From the NCBI RefSeq assembly GCF_001310955.1, contig NZ_BAZX01000005.1, positions 1 to 64,000 on the forward strand: a stretch of 64,000 bases of DNA. Reading direction: 5' to 3'. Position numbers and translations under genes: made by a program. Below are positions 1 through 8,264 of this stretch, piece by piece (position 1 is the stretch's first letter; every line of letters begins with the position of its first letter). The stretch comes from Marinifilum fragile JCM 15579 (GTDB taxonomy: Bacteria; Bacteroidota; Bacteroidia; Bacteroidales; Marinifilaceae). Below the pieces are notes generated by a model. The model saw only the letters and a program-made list of their open reading frames with translations, searched no databases and had not been told where the DNA came from.

Positions 1-126
1 GGAAACCTGGGTTTGGGGATTCAATTTCCGTTTAGTAAATGAGTTGTTGAAAGACATGGTGGAGAGATGAGAGTTGAAAGCGAATTGGGCAAGGGAAGTA
101 AATTTATTTTTACGATTGCTGTTTGA
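1..126 (+). pseudogene. Histidine kinase C-terminal fragment (damaged)
   Basis: This is the tail of an ATPase domain of a sensor histidine kinase cut by the window edge. From base 43 one frame reads VVERHGGEMRVESELGKGSK and ends at the TGA at 124-126, the usual end of a HATPase_c domain. The preceding 40 bases should encode the G2 box (GTGLGLSIS-like). Instead the same frame reads GNLGLGIQFPFSK followed by TGA at 40-42. The distortions look like runs one base too long or too short (AAA, GGGG, TTT). Either it is a decayed gene or poor sequence at a contig end. Confidence 0.55.
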
Positions 127-225
127 CAACCTCTTTAAAACTTCTGCGTAACATCTTAGGACGTGCCTAAATTGTTGATATTTCCCTTATATTGGGCATG
201 TATTTCTTATCAATTCTAATATGAT

Positions 226-1313
226 ATGAGGTGTTTACGCAATTTATTAATCTTTTTTTTTCTGTTTAGTTCAATTATTGCTTATTCCAACAGCAGAAAA
301 AAATACTTGTTCTTCATTCCTATCATCAAGGTTTACGTTGGACAGATAATGTAAATCTGGGTATTCAGGCTGTGATGGATTCCGTTGGGAATAAATACGA
401 GATTGATTACGAATACCTTGATACCAAAAGAAATCCATCACCCGAATACCTCGAGAAGCTAATAGAATTGTATGATTTGAAGCTGATGAAGGAAAATTAC
501 GATGCCATTATTGTATCTGACAATAATGCACTCTCTTTTGTCCGCAATCATAGGGATAAATTCTTTAAGAATACTCCAATCGTTTTTTGTGGAATCAATC
601 ATTTTAAAGATGAAATGATTGAAGGAATGAAAAATATTACTGGTGTAGCCGAAGAGGTTGACTGGGATGGAGTAATTGACCTAATTCTTAAAACAAGACC
701 CAATACCAAACAACTTGTTGTAATCAACGATAATGTTACTACAACGGGTAAGCTCAACAAGTTATCCATGATTGATATACAAAACAAGTATAAAGATCAA
801 TTGGAGTTTATCTATTACGAAGATAAAACCATGGATGAATTGGTGACTGATGTTAAAAAAGTCAAAGGTGATACATCTATTTTATTGCTTACTTTTAATA
901 AAGACAGGCAGGGGAAGTTTATAAGCTTTCAGGATAATTTGGATCTTTTGATTCCTGCTAGTAAAGTTCCTGTTTATATTGTCTGGTCATTCTATGTAAG
1001 TGATGGTGTAATTGGAGGGAAAATTGTAAAAGGAAGTTTTCATGGTGAGATGGCTGCAAAAATGGTAGATGACATTCTAAATGGCACTCCTATTGATTCA
1101 ATTCCCATTTACAGAGAACCTTTGGATCAATATGTTGTAAATTATAATGAAATAAAACGGTTTAATATTGATTATGGCGTTTTGCCCAAGGGAACATTTC
1201 TTCGAAATTCTCCACGATCATTTTATAGTGAACACAAAGAGTGGATACATATTATTCTGGGAATTTTATCCATTTCTACCGTTATTATTTTGGTTCTTTC
1301 GAGAGCATCATAA
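226..1313 (+). CDS. Sensor kinase, N-terminal part: signal peptide, ABC-substrate-binding-like sensor, TM helix
   Basis: This is the extracytoplasmic half of a sensor histidine kinase that continues in another frame at 1241-2617. A signal peptide starts at ATG 226 (MRCLRNLLIFFFLFSSIIAYS). The sensor body is open from about 270 in a different frame and begins KKILVLHSYHQG after an A7 run at 297-303. The gene caller's GTG at 372 lies inside this domain. The fold resembles the ABC_sub_bind/periplasmic-binding family (for example IVFCGINHFKD, GVIGGKIVKGSFHGEMAAKM). A TM helix follows (HIILGILSISTVIILVL), then a TAA stop at 1311-1313. The ligand is unknown; a link to lactate or related acids is only inferred from the shared promoter motifs. 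Two frame breaks suggest sequence indels or a pseudogene. Confidence 0.7.
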
Positions 1314-2617
1314 GAAGGATAAGGGCGGAACGAGCTTTAATCAAAGAGAAAGAAAGGTTAAAAATATCAGTAAAACATGAGCGACTACTTGGTATAATTG
1401 GCCGTTTACTGAATGCTTCTGCCGATTTTAAACATGTTTTAGATGATGTTTTAAAATTGATGACCGAGGAATTGAATGTAGCTCGCATAAGTCTTTTTTC
1501 GATTCAGTCATCCGATGATTCTGCGGTGAAAATTAAAAGTAGGGTATCTACTAAAGGGAAAAATATAAAAGACGTAGATCAGTTTTATTTTTCGGAATTG
1601 GAGGATGTTATTGCGCGTTTACAAAAAAATAGGAGTATTGTTTCCAATGATCTTTCCAATTTAGGAGGCAAGGAGAGAGAATATTATCGCAAGAGAAATA
1701 TCAAATCAGTGGTAATACTGCCCGTAGTTGTTGAGAAAAAGGTGGTTGGTTTAATGGGATTTTCTCAAAACCAACAATACAAATGGTCAAGAGATGAAAT
1801 TTCCATCTTCTTTAGTACTGTTAATATGATTGCCAATGCATGGGAACGAAATTCGTTGATGGAAGCAAGAATCGAGGCAGAACAAAAAAATATGGAGGCC
1901 ATTCGTTTATTGGAAGAGTCTTCTCGATTGACTTCCATTGGAGTTATGGCAGCAGGAATTACTCATGAAATCAATCAACCATTAAATGCCATAAAAATTA
2001 CTGCCGATAGTGTATTGTTTTGGCAAAAAAGAAACCCTGGACAGTTGCCTGAGATGTTTACTCGTAAAATCAAAACAATATCAGAAGGAACTGAGCGAAT
2101 TGATTCCATTATTAAACACATGCGTAAGTTTTGGGAAAAACCTAGAGATGTTGAAAGCGAGATGGTTGACATGTTAAGTGCAGTTAATAGTGCTTTATCT
2201 TTGGTGAAAAGACAAGTTTATGATCATAGTATTGAGTTGCAAAGTAATTTGCCTTCGGAAAAGATTTTAGTGTATTCCAATTTTATCCAGTTTGAGCAAA
2301 TTGTTGTTAATTTGGTTGTAAATTCGATTCATTCGCTTGATAAGGTGAAAAAGGAAACCAAACGAATTTTAATAAGGCTGAGCAAGGACAAAGAGTATGG
2401 AATTTTTGAAATCCATGACAATGGAACAGGAATAGATGAAGAAATTCAGGAAAAAATATATGATCCATTGTTTACAACCAAGGGGCCTGAATCTGGAAGT
2501 GGGTTAGGAATGGCCATTGTAAAATCTTTTGTTGATCGATTTCAAGGAGACATTTCCAACTATAACAATGCTGACGGAGGTGCAAGCTTTATCGTTAAAT
2601 TTAAATTACAAAAGTAA
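1241..2617 (+). CDS. Sensor histidine kinase, cytoplasmic GAF-HisKA-HATPase part
   Basis: This is the cytoplasmic half of the kinase beginning at 226. Homology begins near base 1310 (RRIRAERALIKEKERLK, a coiled linker after the TM helix), so the ATG at 1241 is probably not a natural start. A GAF-like domain spans roughly residues 45-200. The H box is HEINQPLNAI, the N box LVVNSIHSL, G1 IHDNGTGID and the F/G2 boxes PLFTTKGPESGSGLGMAIV, so all catalytic motifs are intact. The product would phosphorylate the sigma54 regulator that starts 24 bp downstream. Intact kinase motifs next to a single frame break near 1300-1313 argue for a sequencing indel, or a recent mutation, rather than long-term decay. 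Confidence 0.75.
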   Translation: MDTYYSGNFIHFYRYYFGSFESIIRRIRAERALIKEKERLKISVKHERLLGIIGRLLNASADFKHVLDDVLKLMTEELNVARISLFSIQSSDDSAVKIKSRVSTKGKNIKDVDQFYFSELEDVIARLQKNRSIVSNDLSNLGGKEREYYRKRNIKSVVILPVVVEKKVVGLMGFSQNQQYKWSRDEISIFFSTVNMIANAWERNSLMEARIEAEQKNMEAIRLLEESSRLTSIGVMAAGITHEINQPLNAIKITADSVLFWQKRNPGQLPEMFTRKIKTISEGTERIDSIIKHMRKFWEKPRDVESEMVDMLSAVNSALSLVKRQVYDHSIELQSNLPSEKILVYSNFIQFEQIVVNLVVNSIHSLDKVKKETKRILIRLSKDKEYGIFEIHDNGTGIDEEIQEKIYDPLFTTKGPESGSGLGMAIVKSFVDRFQGDISNYNNADGGASFIVKFKLQK

Positions 2618-2641
2618 GTTTTCTATATAAAACTATTAATC

Positions 2642-4087
2642 ATGAGGATATTAATTGTTGATGATGATATTTCCAGTGGTACTGCAGTTGCCGAATTCAT
2701 TGAGGAGCAATTGGGACATCAGATTAGTTTATGCCATAATGGAGAGGAAGCATTAAGATTAATGCAAACGGAAGATTATCGAATGGTAATATCCGACATG
2801 AGAATGCCTGGTATTTCGGGATTGGAATTATTGAAGAGAATTAAAAGCACCGAAGAAGGTAAAGCTATAGAAGTTGTGATTATGACTGGCTTTGGTGATA
2901 TGGAAACCTCCATTGAAGCCTTACGAGGAGGTGCTTATGATTATCTTCTAAAACCTGTTAATATTGAAGAATTGGCAATACTAATTGAACGGGTTGCTGA
3001 GAATATTAGATTAAAAACTGAGAATCGGGATTTAAAGGAAAATTTCGAAAAAGAAATAAGTTCCGTTAAAAAGGATGAGGCAGAAAGAATCCATTATTAC
3101 GAGACCACCATTCGGGAAATTACGTCGGTTGGTAAAATAGGTGTGTTTTCGGATGCTATGCGTGGAGTAGTTCGAATGGCAGAACAATTTCATGAAGATC
3201 GTTCGGTTCCGGTATTGATTGAAGGAGAAACGGGTACTGGTAAGGAAGTAATGGCAAGATTGGTTCATTTCGGTCACGAATCGGATACCATGAAACCTTT
3301 CATTTCGATAAACTGTTCGGCTATTTCTCCAACTTTGTTCGAAAGTGAGTTGTTTGGTTATGCAGATGGAGCTTTTACAGGTGCGAAAAAGGAAGGTAAA
3401 CCTGGTAAATTAGAGTTGGCACAAGGCGGAACATTATTCCTCGATGAAATTGGAGAAATGCCTCTGGATATGCAACCAAAACTTTTGAGAGTATTGCAGC
3501 AAAAAGAGATGTACCGCGTTGGTGGTAGTCACGCTATTGATTTGGATGTGCGAATTATTTGTGCGACCAATCGGAATTTAAAGGAAATGGTTTCAGAAAA
3601 AACCTTCCGAAGCGATTTGTATTACCGATTGAATACTGGTCGTTTATATATTCCATCTCTGAAAGAAAGAAAAGAAGCTATTCTGTCATTTTCACAGATC
3701 TTTTTAGATCAATATGCCAAAAAGCGAGGTCGAAAATTTAAGTTTATAAGTAAGGAAGCTCAATCGATACTTAAGGATTACAATTGGCCAGGAAATATTC
3801 GTGAATTAAAAAACACCATTGAAAGAGCGACACTCTTGTATAATGATATCGAATTAAAACTTGAGCACATTAGATTTCTTCAGGCAGAAGATGAAGAGAT
3901 CGCAGCAGGCGATCAGCCGCTTATTCCAGGGCGAATTGTACTGCCTGAAAATGAACTTCATATTGAGCAATTGGAATTGGAAATAGTTAGAAAGGCATTA
4001 AAAAAGTTCGATAACAACAAATCCAAAACTGCAGAATATTTGGGAATAACCAGAAGTGCACTTCGTAGCAGAATGAATAAATTGTAG
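2642..4087 (+). CDS. Sigma54-dependent response regulator (NtrC family)
   Basis: This 481-aa regulator has the full NtrC layout. The receiver domain spans residues 1-120, with acidic DDD near the start and the phospho-acceptor Asp in VISDMRMPG. A coiled linker leads to the AAA+ domain from about residue 165. Walker A is GETGTGKE, the sigma54-contact loop is the canonical GAFTGA, and Walker B is GGTLFLDEIG. A Fis-type helix-turn-helix ends the protein (NNKSKTAEYLGITRSALRSR). It follows the kinase by 24 bp, so they form a two-component pair. Canonical GAFTGA means it should activate sigma54 promoters. The best candidates in the window are those at 4328 and 21493, which share upstream dyads. Confidence 0.93.
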   Translation: MRILIVDDDISSGTAVAEFIEEQLGHQISLCHNGEEALRLMQTEDYRMVISDMRMPGISGLELLKRIKSTEEGKAIEVVIMTGFGDMETSIEALRGGAYDYLLKPVNIEELAILIERVAENIRLKTENRDLKENFEKEISSVKKDEAERIHYYETTIREITSVGKIGVFSDAMRGVVRMAEQFHEDRSVPVLIEGETGTGKEVMARLVHFGHESDTMKPFISINCSAISPTLFESELFGYADGAFTGAKKEGKPGKLELAQGGTLFLDEIGEMPLDMQPKLLRVLQQKEMYRVGGSHAIDLDVRIICATNRNLKEMVSEKTFRSDLYYRLNTGRLYIPSLKERKEAILSFSQIFLDQYAKKRGRKFKFISKEAQSILKDYNWPGNIRELKNTIERATLLYNDIELKLEHIRFLQAEDEEIAAGDQPLIPGRIVLPENELHIEQLELEIVRKALKKFDNNKSKTAEYLGITRSALRSRMNKL

Positions 4088-4163
4088 CGTTTTTAAGCTT
4101 TCTTAAAATGTGAAAAAAATCCACAGTCGGGGAGAATATTCACACTTTTTAATCAGCATTAAA

Positions 4164-4228
4164 TGTGCGATTTGGCCCAATTGGGCGAATTTGTCACAAT
4201 CTTAGAATTATGTGTGCAGAATTGAGCA
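4164..4228 (+). promoter_or_regulatory. Two upstream activator dyads (UAS)
   Basis: Two 16-bp dyads fit TGTkC-N6-GmrCA: TGTGCGATTTGGCCCA at 4164-4179 and TGTGCAGAATTGAGCA at 4213-4228. The nearer ends 99 bp before the -24 element of the sigma54 promoter at 4328, a normal enhancer distance. The same motif occurs three times before lutC (21315-21380). They probably bind the response regulator encoded just upstream; this is an inference. Confidence 0.55.
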
Positions 4229-4327
4229 CTTTTGATGTGAAAAAACAGACTTAGTGTTAGTTGTTAATCAGCAGTATATCAATAATTTAACGAAAGTTGA
4301 ATTTTCTTAACTTTTATAATCATTCTT

Positions 4328-4342
4328 TGGCATTCCTTTTGC
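4328..4342 (+). promoter_or_regulatory. Sigma54 (-24/-12) promoter
   Basis: TGGCATTCCTTTTGC matches the sigma54 consensus TGGCAYn-N4-TTGC with the invariant GG and GC at correct spacing. It lies 36 bp before the start codon of the LUD gene at 4379 and directly follows the NtrC-type regulator gene. Confidence 0.75.
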
Positions 4343-4378
4343 CTTTTAGATGGTAGTTTTAATTAAAATCTAAAAGGT

Positions 4379-4894
4379 ATGGAAGTCAGAACATTTACAC
4401 AGCAACAAAATTTATTTTCGACAGAAAACAGGAGAGACCTTTTGGATTCATTTTTAGCGAATTCAAACCAATTGGGGAATGACTCTCTTAAAGTAGATCA
4501 GGAATTATTTATTGAAGCAGCAAGCAAGGAAAACGTTCAGTTTGAATTTATTCGCTTGAATAGTATTGACCTGCACAAAAAATCATGTGAGATTAGTAAT
4601 GCTAAAAATGCAATAATTGAAGCGGAATATGCAATTGCTGATTCAGGAAAATTGATCATTGATACTCAGGATTCAGATCAATTCCTGACCATATTTTTGG
4701 CAGAAACCCTACACATTATAGTTCCTTCTAGTAAAATATTACACTCGATGGATGATTTGGAATTGATTAAAGGGAAAAAAGCCATTGATGTAGGCAGAGG
4801 CATTGCCAGTGTAACAAGTTCTGGGAGCAATAAAGGCTTGAGTTTTTCATCTAAAACAATTAAGACTTTAGTTTATGTAATTGAAGATTTATAA
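4379..4894 (+). CDS. LUD-domain protein, LutC-like paralogue
   Basis: This 171-aa protein resembles the C-terminal core of LutC/YkgG (LUD domain) proteins used in lactate oxidation. AEYAIADSGKLIID, followed by VPSSKI, aligns with VDYGIAETGTVVLD and MPLSKL of the lutC-like gene at 21568, and both end in a TxVYxxxDL-type strand. It lacks the family segment ITGASRTADIE and the HGP loop; the equivalent stretch is VTSSGSNKGLSFSSK. Function may therefore differ (regulatory, or a degenerate subunit). It stands alone behind a sigma54 promoter and just after the two-component pair, suggesting co-regulation with the lut operon. The LUD assignment is fairly sure; the role is not. Confidence 0.7.
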   Translation: MEVRTFTQQQNLFSTENRRDLLDSFLANSNQLGNDSLKVDQELFIEAASKENVQFEFIRLNSIDLHKKSCEISNAKNAIIEAEYAIADSGKLIIDTQDSDQFLTIFLAETLHIIVPSSKILHSMDDLELIKGKKAIDVGRGIASVTSSGSNKGLSFSSKTIKTLVYVIEDL

Positions 4895-4900
4895 AATATG

Positions 4901-4926
4901 GGGCGAATGATTATTCGTCCTTTTTT
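4901..4926 (+). terminator. Intrinsic terminator after the LUD gene
   Basis: GGGCGAAT and ATTCGTCC form an 8-bp stem (one G-U) followed by six T on the plus strand. It ends transcription of the LUD gene and meets the convergent HxlR gene. Confidence 0.75.
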
Positions 4927-5275
4927 AATTTTCAACTTTAATCTTCTCTTTCTCCATTTGGGCACGGCCCCACGCACCAATATGTTCTATAAATGGGATC
5001 AATTCTTTCCCAGTTTCGGTAAGCGAGTACTCTACTTTTGGTGGAACAACAGGATAAACTTTTCGATTAAGCAAATTATCTTCCTCCAATTCGCGTAAAG
5101 TTTGGGTTAACATCTTTGATGTAATATTCTGAACCATTTTTTTAAGTTCCCCATATCTTAACACATTATTTTGCTGATAGATGTACCAAAGAATACGAGC
5201 TTTGTGTTTCCCACCTATTCTTCTAAACGCATAATCTAAAGCACAAATTGGAGCATCTGAATTTTTTTTAGTCAT
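4925..5275 (-). CDS. HxlR-family transcriptional regulator
   Basis: This 116-aa winged-helix protein matches the HxlR family: CALDYAFRRIGGKHKARILW at the N-terminus, then the recognition region KMLTQTLRELEEDNLLNRKVYP and the wing/dimer part PKVEYSLTETGKELIPFI. The Cys near residue 11 sits where redox-sensing HxlR members (YodB type) carry their reactive cysteine, so thiol or quinone sensing is plausible but unproven. It is divergent from a nitroreductase at 5413. The shared intergenic region carries a perfect inverted repeat (5317-5340), the likely operator for both genes. Family assignment is secure. Confidence 0.9.
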   Translation of the reverse strand: MTKKNSDAPICALDYAFRRIGGKHKARILWYIYQQNNVLRYGELKKMVQNITSKMLTQTLRELEEDNLLNRKVYPVVPPKVEYSLTETGKELIPFIEHIGAWGRAQMEKEKIKVEN

Positions 5276-5316
5276 ATTTAATTTTTTTTCTGCGATGTAA
5301 TATATTGATATTCAGT

Positions 5317-5340
5317 TATAGTATCTAAAAAGATACTATA
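5317..5340. promoter_or_regulatory. Palindromic operator between HxlR gene and nitroreductase
   Basis: A perfect inverted repeat, TATAGTATCT-N4-AGATACTATA, lies between the divergent genes, 42 bp from the HxlR start. HxlR regulators bind such A/T-rich dyads containing TAGTATC-like half-sites, so autoregulation and control of the nitroreductase are likely. Confidence 0.65.
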
Positions 5341-5412
5341 TATGAAAAAAGTATGTACTTGTCGCAAAGATAGATATGCGATATTTTTGATGCAAGAAAA
5401 AAATAAAATCGT

Positions 5413-6081
5413 ATGAAAGAAAGAAAAGAAGAAATATTAAAAGCGCATGCATATCGTCGTGCAATAAAAGTTTTTGAAGAGAATCATAAAATCTCTGATG
5501 ATGATTTTGAGTTTATTCTTGAGGTTGGAAGACGTTCTCCAAGTTCATTTGGATGGGAGCCTTGGAAATTTATAGTAGTGCAAAATAAAGACTTACGTGA
5601 GAAATTGTCAGAACCAAGTTGGGGAGCACAAAAGCAATTGGCTTCGGCAAGTCACTTTGTAATTCTTTTGGCTCGTAAAGGTGATGAAATGCGCGTTGGA
5701 TCGGAATATCTAAAATACAAATCGCAAGAAGTTGATAAACTTCCAGCTGATATTGAAGAGATGAAGTTAAAATTCTTTGGCAACTTTATGGATAATGAGT
5801 TCGATTTAACGGATGATCGTAAAATTTTTGACTGGGCTTGTAAGCAGGTTTATTTGCCATTTGCAAATATGATGACCGCAGCGGCTCAAATTGGAATTGA
5901 TTCATGCCCAATTGAAGGATTCGACAGGAGCAAGGTTGAAGAAATATTGAGTGATGAAGGAATTGTTGATATCACTAGGCTTGGTGTTGCAGCAATGGTG
6001 GCTTTCGGCTATAGAAAAGAGGACTCTCCGTTTCCTCAATCACGTTTTCCTATGGAAGAAATAGTTGAGTGGGTGAAATAA
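5413..6081 (+). CDS. Nitroreductase-family NAD(P)H:FMN oxidoreductase
   Basis: This 222-aa protein has nitroreductase motifs: YRRAIKVF (FMN phosphate binding) near residue 15, RRSPSSFGWEPWKFIVV at 39-55, and a late segment DSCPIEGFDRSKVEEIL around residue 170. Length fits the NfsB-like family. Members use FMN and NAD(P)H to reduce nitro compounds, quinones or related electrophiles in the cytoplasm. It is divergent from an HxlR regulator across a palindrome, a common arrangement for electrophile-inducible reductases. The true substrate cannot be told from sequence. A strong bidirectional terminator (6088-6117) separates it from the convergent azoreductase. Confidence 0.88.
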   Translation: MKERKEEILKAHAYRRAIKVFEENHKISDDDFEFILEVGRRSPSSFGWEPWKFIVVQNKDLREKLSEPSWGAQKQLASASHFVILLARKGDEMRVGSEYLKYKSQEVDKLPADIEEMKLKFFGNFMDNEFDLTDDRKIFDWACKQVYLPFANMMTAAAQIGIDSCPIEGFDRSKVEEILSDEGIVDITRLGVAAMVAFGYRKEDSPFPQSRFPMEEIVEWVK

Positions 6082-6087
6082 ATTATT

Positions 6088-6117
6088 AAAAGGGAGATGT
6101 TTTAACATCTCCCTTTT
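6088..6117. terminator. Bidirectional intrinsic terminator
   Basis: AAAAGGGAGATGTT and AACATCTCCCTTTT form a perfect 14-bp stem with a 2-nt centre. A and T tracts on both sides let it work for the nitroreductase (plus) and the azoreductase (minus). Confidence 0.85.
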
Positions 6118-6142
6118 ATAACTATATTTCATTTCTCGTGGA

Positions 6143-6754
6143 TTATAGGTTCCAGCTTTGAATTATCTGATCAATTTTTTGTTTTGCATTAGTGAATTCT
6201 GATTCGAAAGTATCAGGATTTCCACTACTGGCATGAACAAAGTCATAATCCTTAATGCCCATAAAGTCGAGTTCTATTTTTAGAAGAGTTTTTACATTAT
6301 CTAGAAAATCAAAATCCCCCAAGTATTTACCTGCGCTTGTATAAAGTGTTACAAATTTCATTTTATTCATTAATCCAACGGGAGCTCCATTATCATATTT
6401 GAATACTTTACCACTTTGCATGATCGCATCTAAATATACTTTTACGATTCCAGGTAATGAAAAATTGTGCATAGGAAGAGCTAGTAATACCAAGTCAGCA
6501 TTTATAAATTGTTCATTTAGGACATCGAGTGGCTTTATGGCTTCTGATTCTATTGAATCAAGCTGTATTCCACCAAAATTTCTTTTAGTATATGCACCTA
6601 ATGTAAGCTCATCGAAATATTTTGGAGGAGATTTAACCAGGTCAACTTCCGTAATATTGTGTGTTGTACTTAAATTTTCTAGAAAGTGGTTTAATAAACC
6701 AAGAGTATTTGATTTACTACCTGATGGTAGGTATTTTACAATTAAAATATTCAT
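6143..6754 (-). CDS. azoR: FMN-dependent NADH-azoreductase / quinone reductase
   Basis: This 203-aa flavodoxin-fold protein begins MNILIVKYLPSGSKSNT, the FMN-phosphate loop of the AzoR/NAD(P)H-quinone reductase family. It continues with ADLVLLALPMHNFSLPGIVKVYLD, the conserved second FMN-binding segment, and LYTSAGKYLGD further on. The usual length is about 200 residues. Such enzymes reduce quinones and azo compounds by two electrons with NADH and protect against thiol stress. It lies 61 bp after the YceI gene on the same strand; a short hairpin sits in that gap. Together with YceI and the Crp-type gene upstream it looks like one stress-related block. The gene symbol reflects family rather than proven orthology. 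Confidence 0.85.
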   Translation of the reverse strand: MNILIVKYLPSGSKSNTLGLLNHFLENLSTTHNITEVDLVKSPPKYFDELTLGAYTKRNFGGIQLDSIESEAIKPLDVLNEQFINADLVLLALPMHNFSLPGIVKVYLDAIMQSGKVFKYDNGAPVGLMNKMKFVTLYTSAGKYLGDFDFLDNVKTLLKIELDFMGIKDYDFVHASSGNPDTFESEFTNAKQKIDQIIQSWNL

Positions 6755-6777
6755 GATCTTCTTGCTTTTTTAATGGA

Positions 6778-6801
6778 TAGCATGGGAGTAATCCCATGCT
6801 A
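6778..6801 (-). other. Intergenic hairpin between yceI-like and azoR genes
   Basis: TAGCATGGGA-GTAA-TCCCATGCTA is a perfect 10-bp stem with a 4-nt loop and no U-tract on the minus strand. It may be an mRNA-processing or stability element that changes expression between the two genes. Confidence 0.5.
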
Positions 6802-6815
6802 AATTTGATGAGGAA

Positions 6816-7379
6816 TTAGATGATAAGTGTAATATCAAGAGTGAAAATATCTCCAATGGCTTTATCACCTAAATTGTCAAAAAATGAGTTTGAACCGTAA
6901 CGAACATCAAATTTTGATCGGTCAACCTTGAGTTGTGTGGTGTAACTGTTTCCATCTTTAAAAACATCAAAGCTTAAGCTTTCAGTTTTACCTTTGATGG
7001 TTAGTTCTCCGGTAACTTTGGCCTTACCACCTGCAAATTTTGTTGATTTTCTGATTACAAATTTAGAGTTTGAAAATTTTTCAACTCCAAAGAAATCATC
7101 TGACTTTAAATGGCCAACTAATTTTTGATTGTATCCTTTGTCTTCAATGTCAGTAACGGTAATACTATTCATGTCCATTACGATTTCACCACCAACAATT
7201 TGATCATTTTTTAAAGAAAGGAATCCATGTTCAATTTTGATTTCCCCATTATGAGATCCACCTATTTTTGTTCCAGTCCATTTAACTTGAGATTCATTAA
7301 TCTTAACTTCGTTTTTTTGAGCAAATACCGATATCCCAGTTACAAACAATAGCACTAATAATAAACTTACTTTTTTCAT
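6816..7379 (-). CDS. YceI-family periplasmic lipid-binding-like protein
   Basis: This 187-aa protein starts with a signal peptide (MKKVSLLLVLLFVTGISVFAQ). It then shows the YceI lipocalin-like pattern: VKWTGTKIGGSHNGEIKIEHG, IVMDMNSITVTDI, LVGHLKSDDFFGVEKF, GELTIKGKTESLSFDV and VDRSKFDVRYGS. YceI-like proteins form a beta-barrel that binds long isoprenoid or fatty ligands and are often induced by stress. It sits between a Crp-type regulator upstream and azoR downstream on the same strand. A TACATTTG element at 7440-7447 could be its -7 box, giving its own promoter. Family assignment is secure; ligand unknown. Confidence 0.9.
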   Translation of the reverse strand: MKKVSLLLVLLFVTGISVFAQKNEVKINESQVKWTGTKIGGSHNGEIKIEHGFLSLKNDQIVGGEIVMDMNSITVTDIEDKGYNQKLVGHLKSDDFFGVEKFSNSKFVIRKSTKFAGGKAKVTGELTIKGKTESLSFDVFKDGNSYTTQLKVDRSKFDVRYGSNSFFDNLGDKAIGDIFTLDITLII

Positions 7380-7439
7380 GACTTATAATTTATTTCTTGT
7401 ATTAAAATTGAATTCTTTTGATTTGAATTTCTTTTAATA

Positions 7440-7509
7440 CAAATGTAAATGCATGAAAGATTGAAGTACTTGACTTGTGTTAAGAAATAAAATTGATCTA
7501 TGTCAAGTG
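7440..7509 (-). promoter_or_regulatory. Candidate promoter and operator of the YceI gene
   Basis: On the minus strand TACATTTG (7440-7447) matches the Bacteroidota -7 element TAnnTTTG, but no good TTTG -33 box is present. Just upstream lie CTTGAC and GTCAAG half-sites (about 7469-7509) facing each other, which the adjacent Crp-type regulator could bind. Both calls are tentative. Confidence 0.35.
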
Positions 7510-7564
7510 AAGTTTGAAAAATTTAGATAATAGGAGTAGTGGGGTATTGTAAAAATTAATAAGC

Positions 7565-8152
7565 CTATCGATTATTTTTCTTTCTGATTCGGCTAAGACT
7601 TTCCGGTGTTATTCCAAGATAAGAGGCAATATATGTAAGTGGAACTCTCTGAAACATATCCGGATGTTCCTTTAGCATATCGTTGTATCTGTCAATGGCA
7701 GGTTCCCACATATTCGCATTTAATCGCTTTAGCGTGTTAACATAGGCCTTTTGAAAAAGGATTCTAAAGTAACGATCAAAAGCAGGAACTTCATCATACA
7801 ACTGATCTAATCGATCTTTCGAAATGCGAATGTATTGAGTGTCCTCGAGTGCTTCGATGTAGTACTTCGATGGTTTTTTACTGAAAAAACTTTCAAGATC
7901 ACCAATCCAATTATTATCAAACCTAAGATGATAAATGTGCTCAACTCCTTTATCATCTATATAATAAGTGCGCATGCATCCTTTTACAATGAAATAATTG
8001 TACTTGCAGATTTCTCCTGGTACCAGGAGATCTTTTTTCTTTCTAATCGTAGCTTGTTCAAATGCGGATAAAATAGCTGATTCATCATTCTTGGTGATGT
8101 TCACCCATTTTTTTACGTAGTAGATAAGTTTGTTTTCTTCAGGAGTAGTCAT
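7565..8152 (-). CDS. Crp/Fnr-family transcriptional regulator
   Basis: This 195-aa protein has an N-terminal cyclic-nucleotide-binding-like beta roll (KDLLVPGEICKYNYFIVKGCMRTYY, then YIEALEDTQYIRISKDRLDQLY) and a C-terminal helix-turn-helix (PLTYIASYLGITPESLSRIRKK). It lacks the N-terminal Cys cluster of true Fnr. In Bacteroidota such short Crp-like proteins commonly stand next to the detoxification genes they control. Here YceI and AzoR follow on the same strand after a 185-bp gap. The effector is unknown. Confidence 0.87.
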   Translation of the reverse strand: MTTPEENKLIYYVKKWVNITKNDESAILSAFEQATIRKKKDLLVPGEICKYNYFIVKGCMRTYYIDDKGVEHIYHLRFDNNWIGDLESFFSKKPSKYYIEALEDTQYIRISKDRLDQLYDEVPAFDRYFRILFQKAYVNTLKRLNANMWEPAIDRYNDMLKEHPDMFQRVPLTYIASYLGITPESLSRIRKKNNR

Positions 8153-8208
8153 TGCAATTGATTTCTTTCTTGAACTCTAAAAATAGATGTGAGAGTTGAA
8201 TTATGCAA

Positions 8209-8240
8209 GAAGGCAACTTCCATAATTGGAAATTGCCTTC
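8209..8240 (-). terminator. Hairpin terminator after the hexosaminidase
   Basis: GAAGGCAACTTCC and GGAAATTGCCTTC form a 13-bp stem (one mismatch) with a 6-nt loop, downstream of the GH20 gene. The U-tract is weak, so it may be a partial terminator or a stability element. Confidence 0.55.
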
Positions 8241-8264
8241 TTAATTTATTCTTTTATTTGGAGT

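Noticed and set aside
1168-1380. Separate 70-aa protein between the two kinase frames
   Set aside because: It is the third frame across the TM segment; the sensor and kinase frames carry the recognisable domains.
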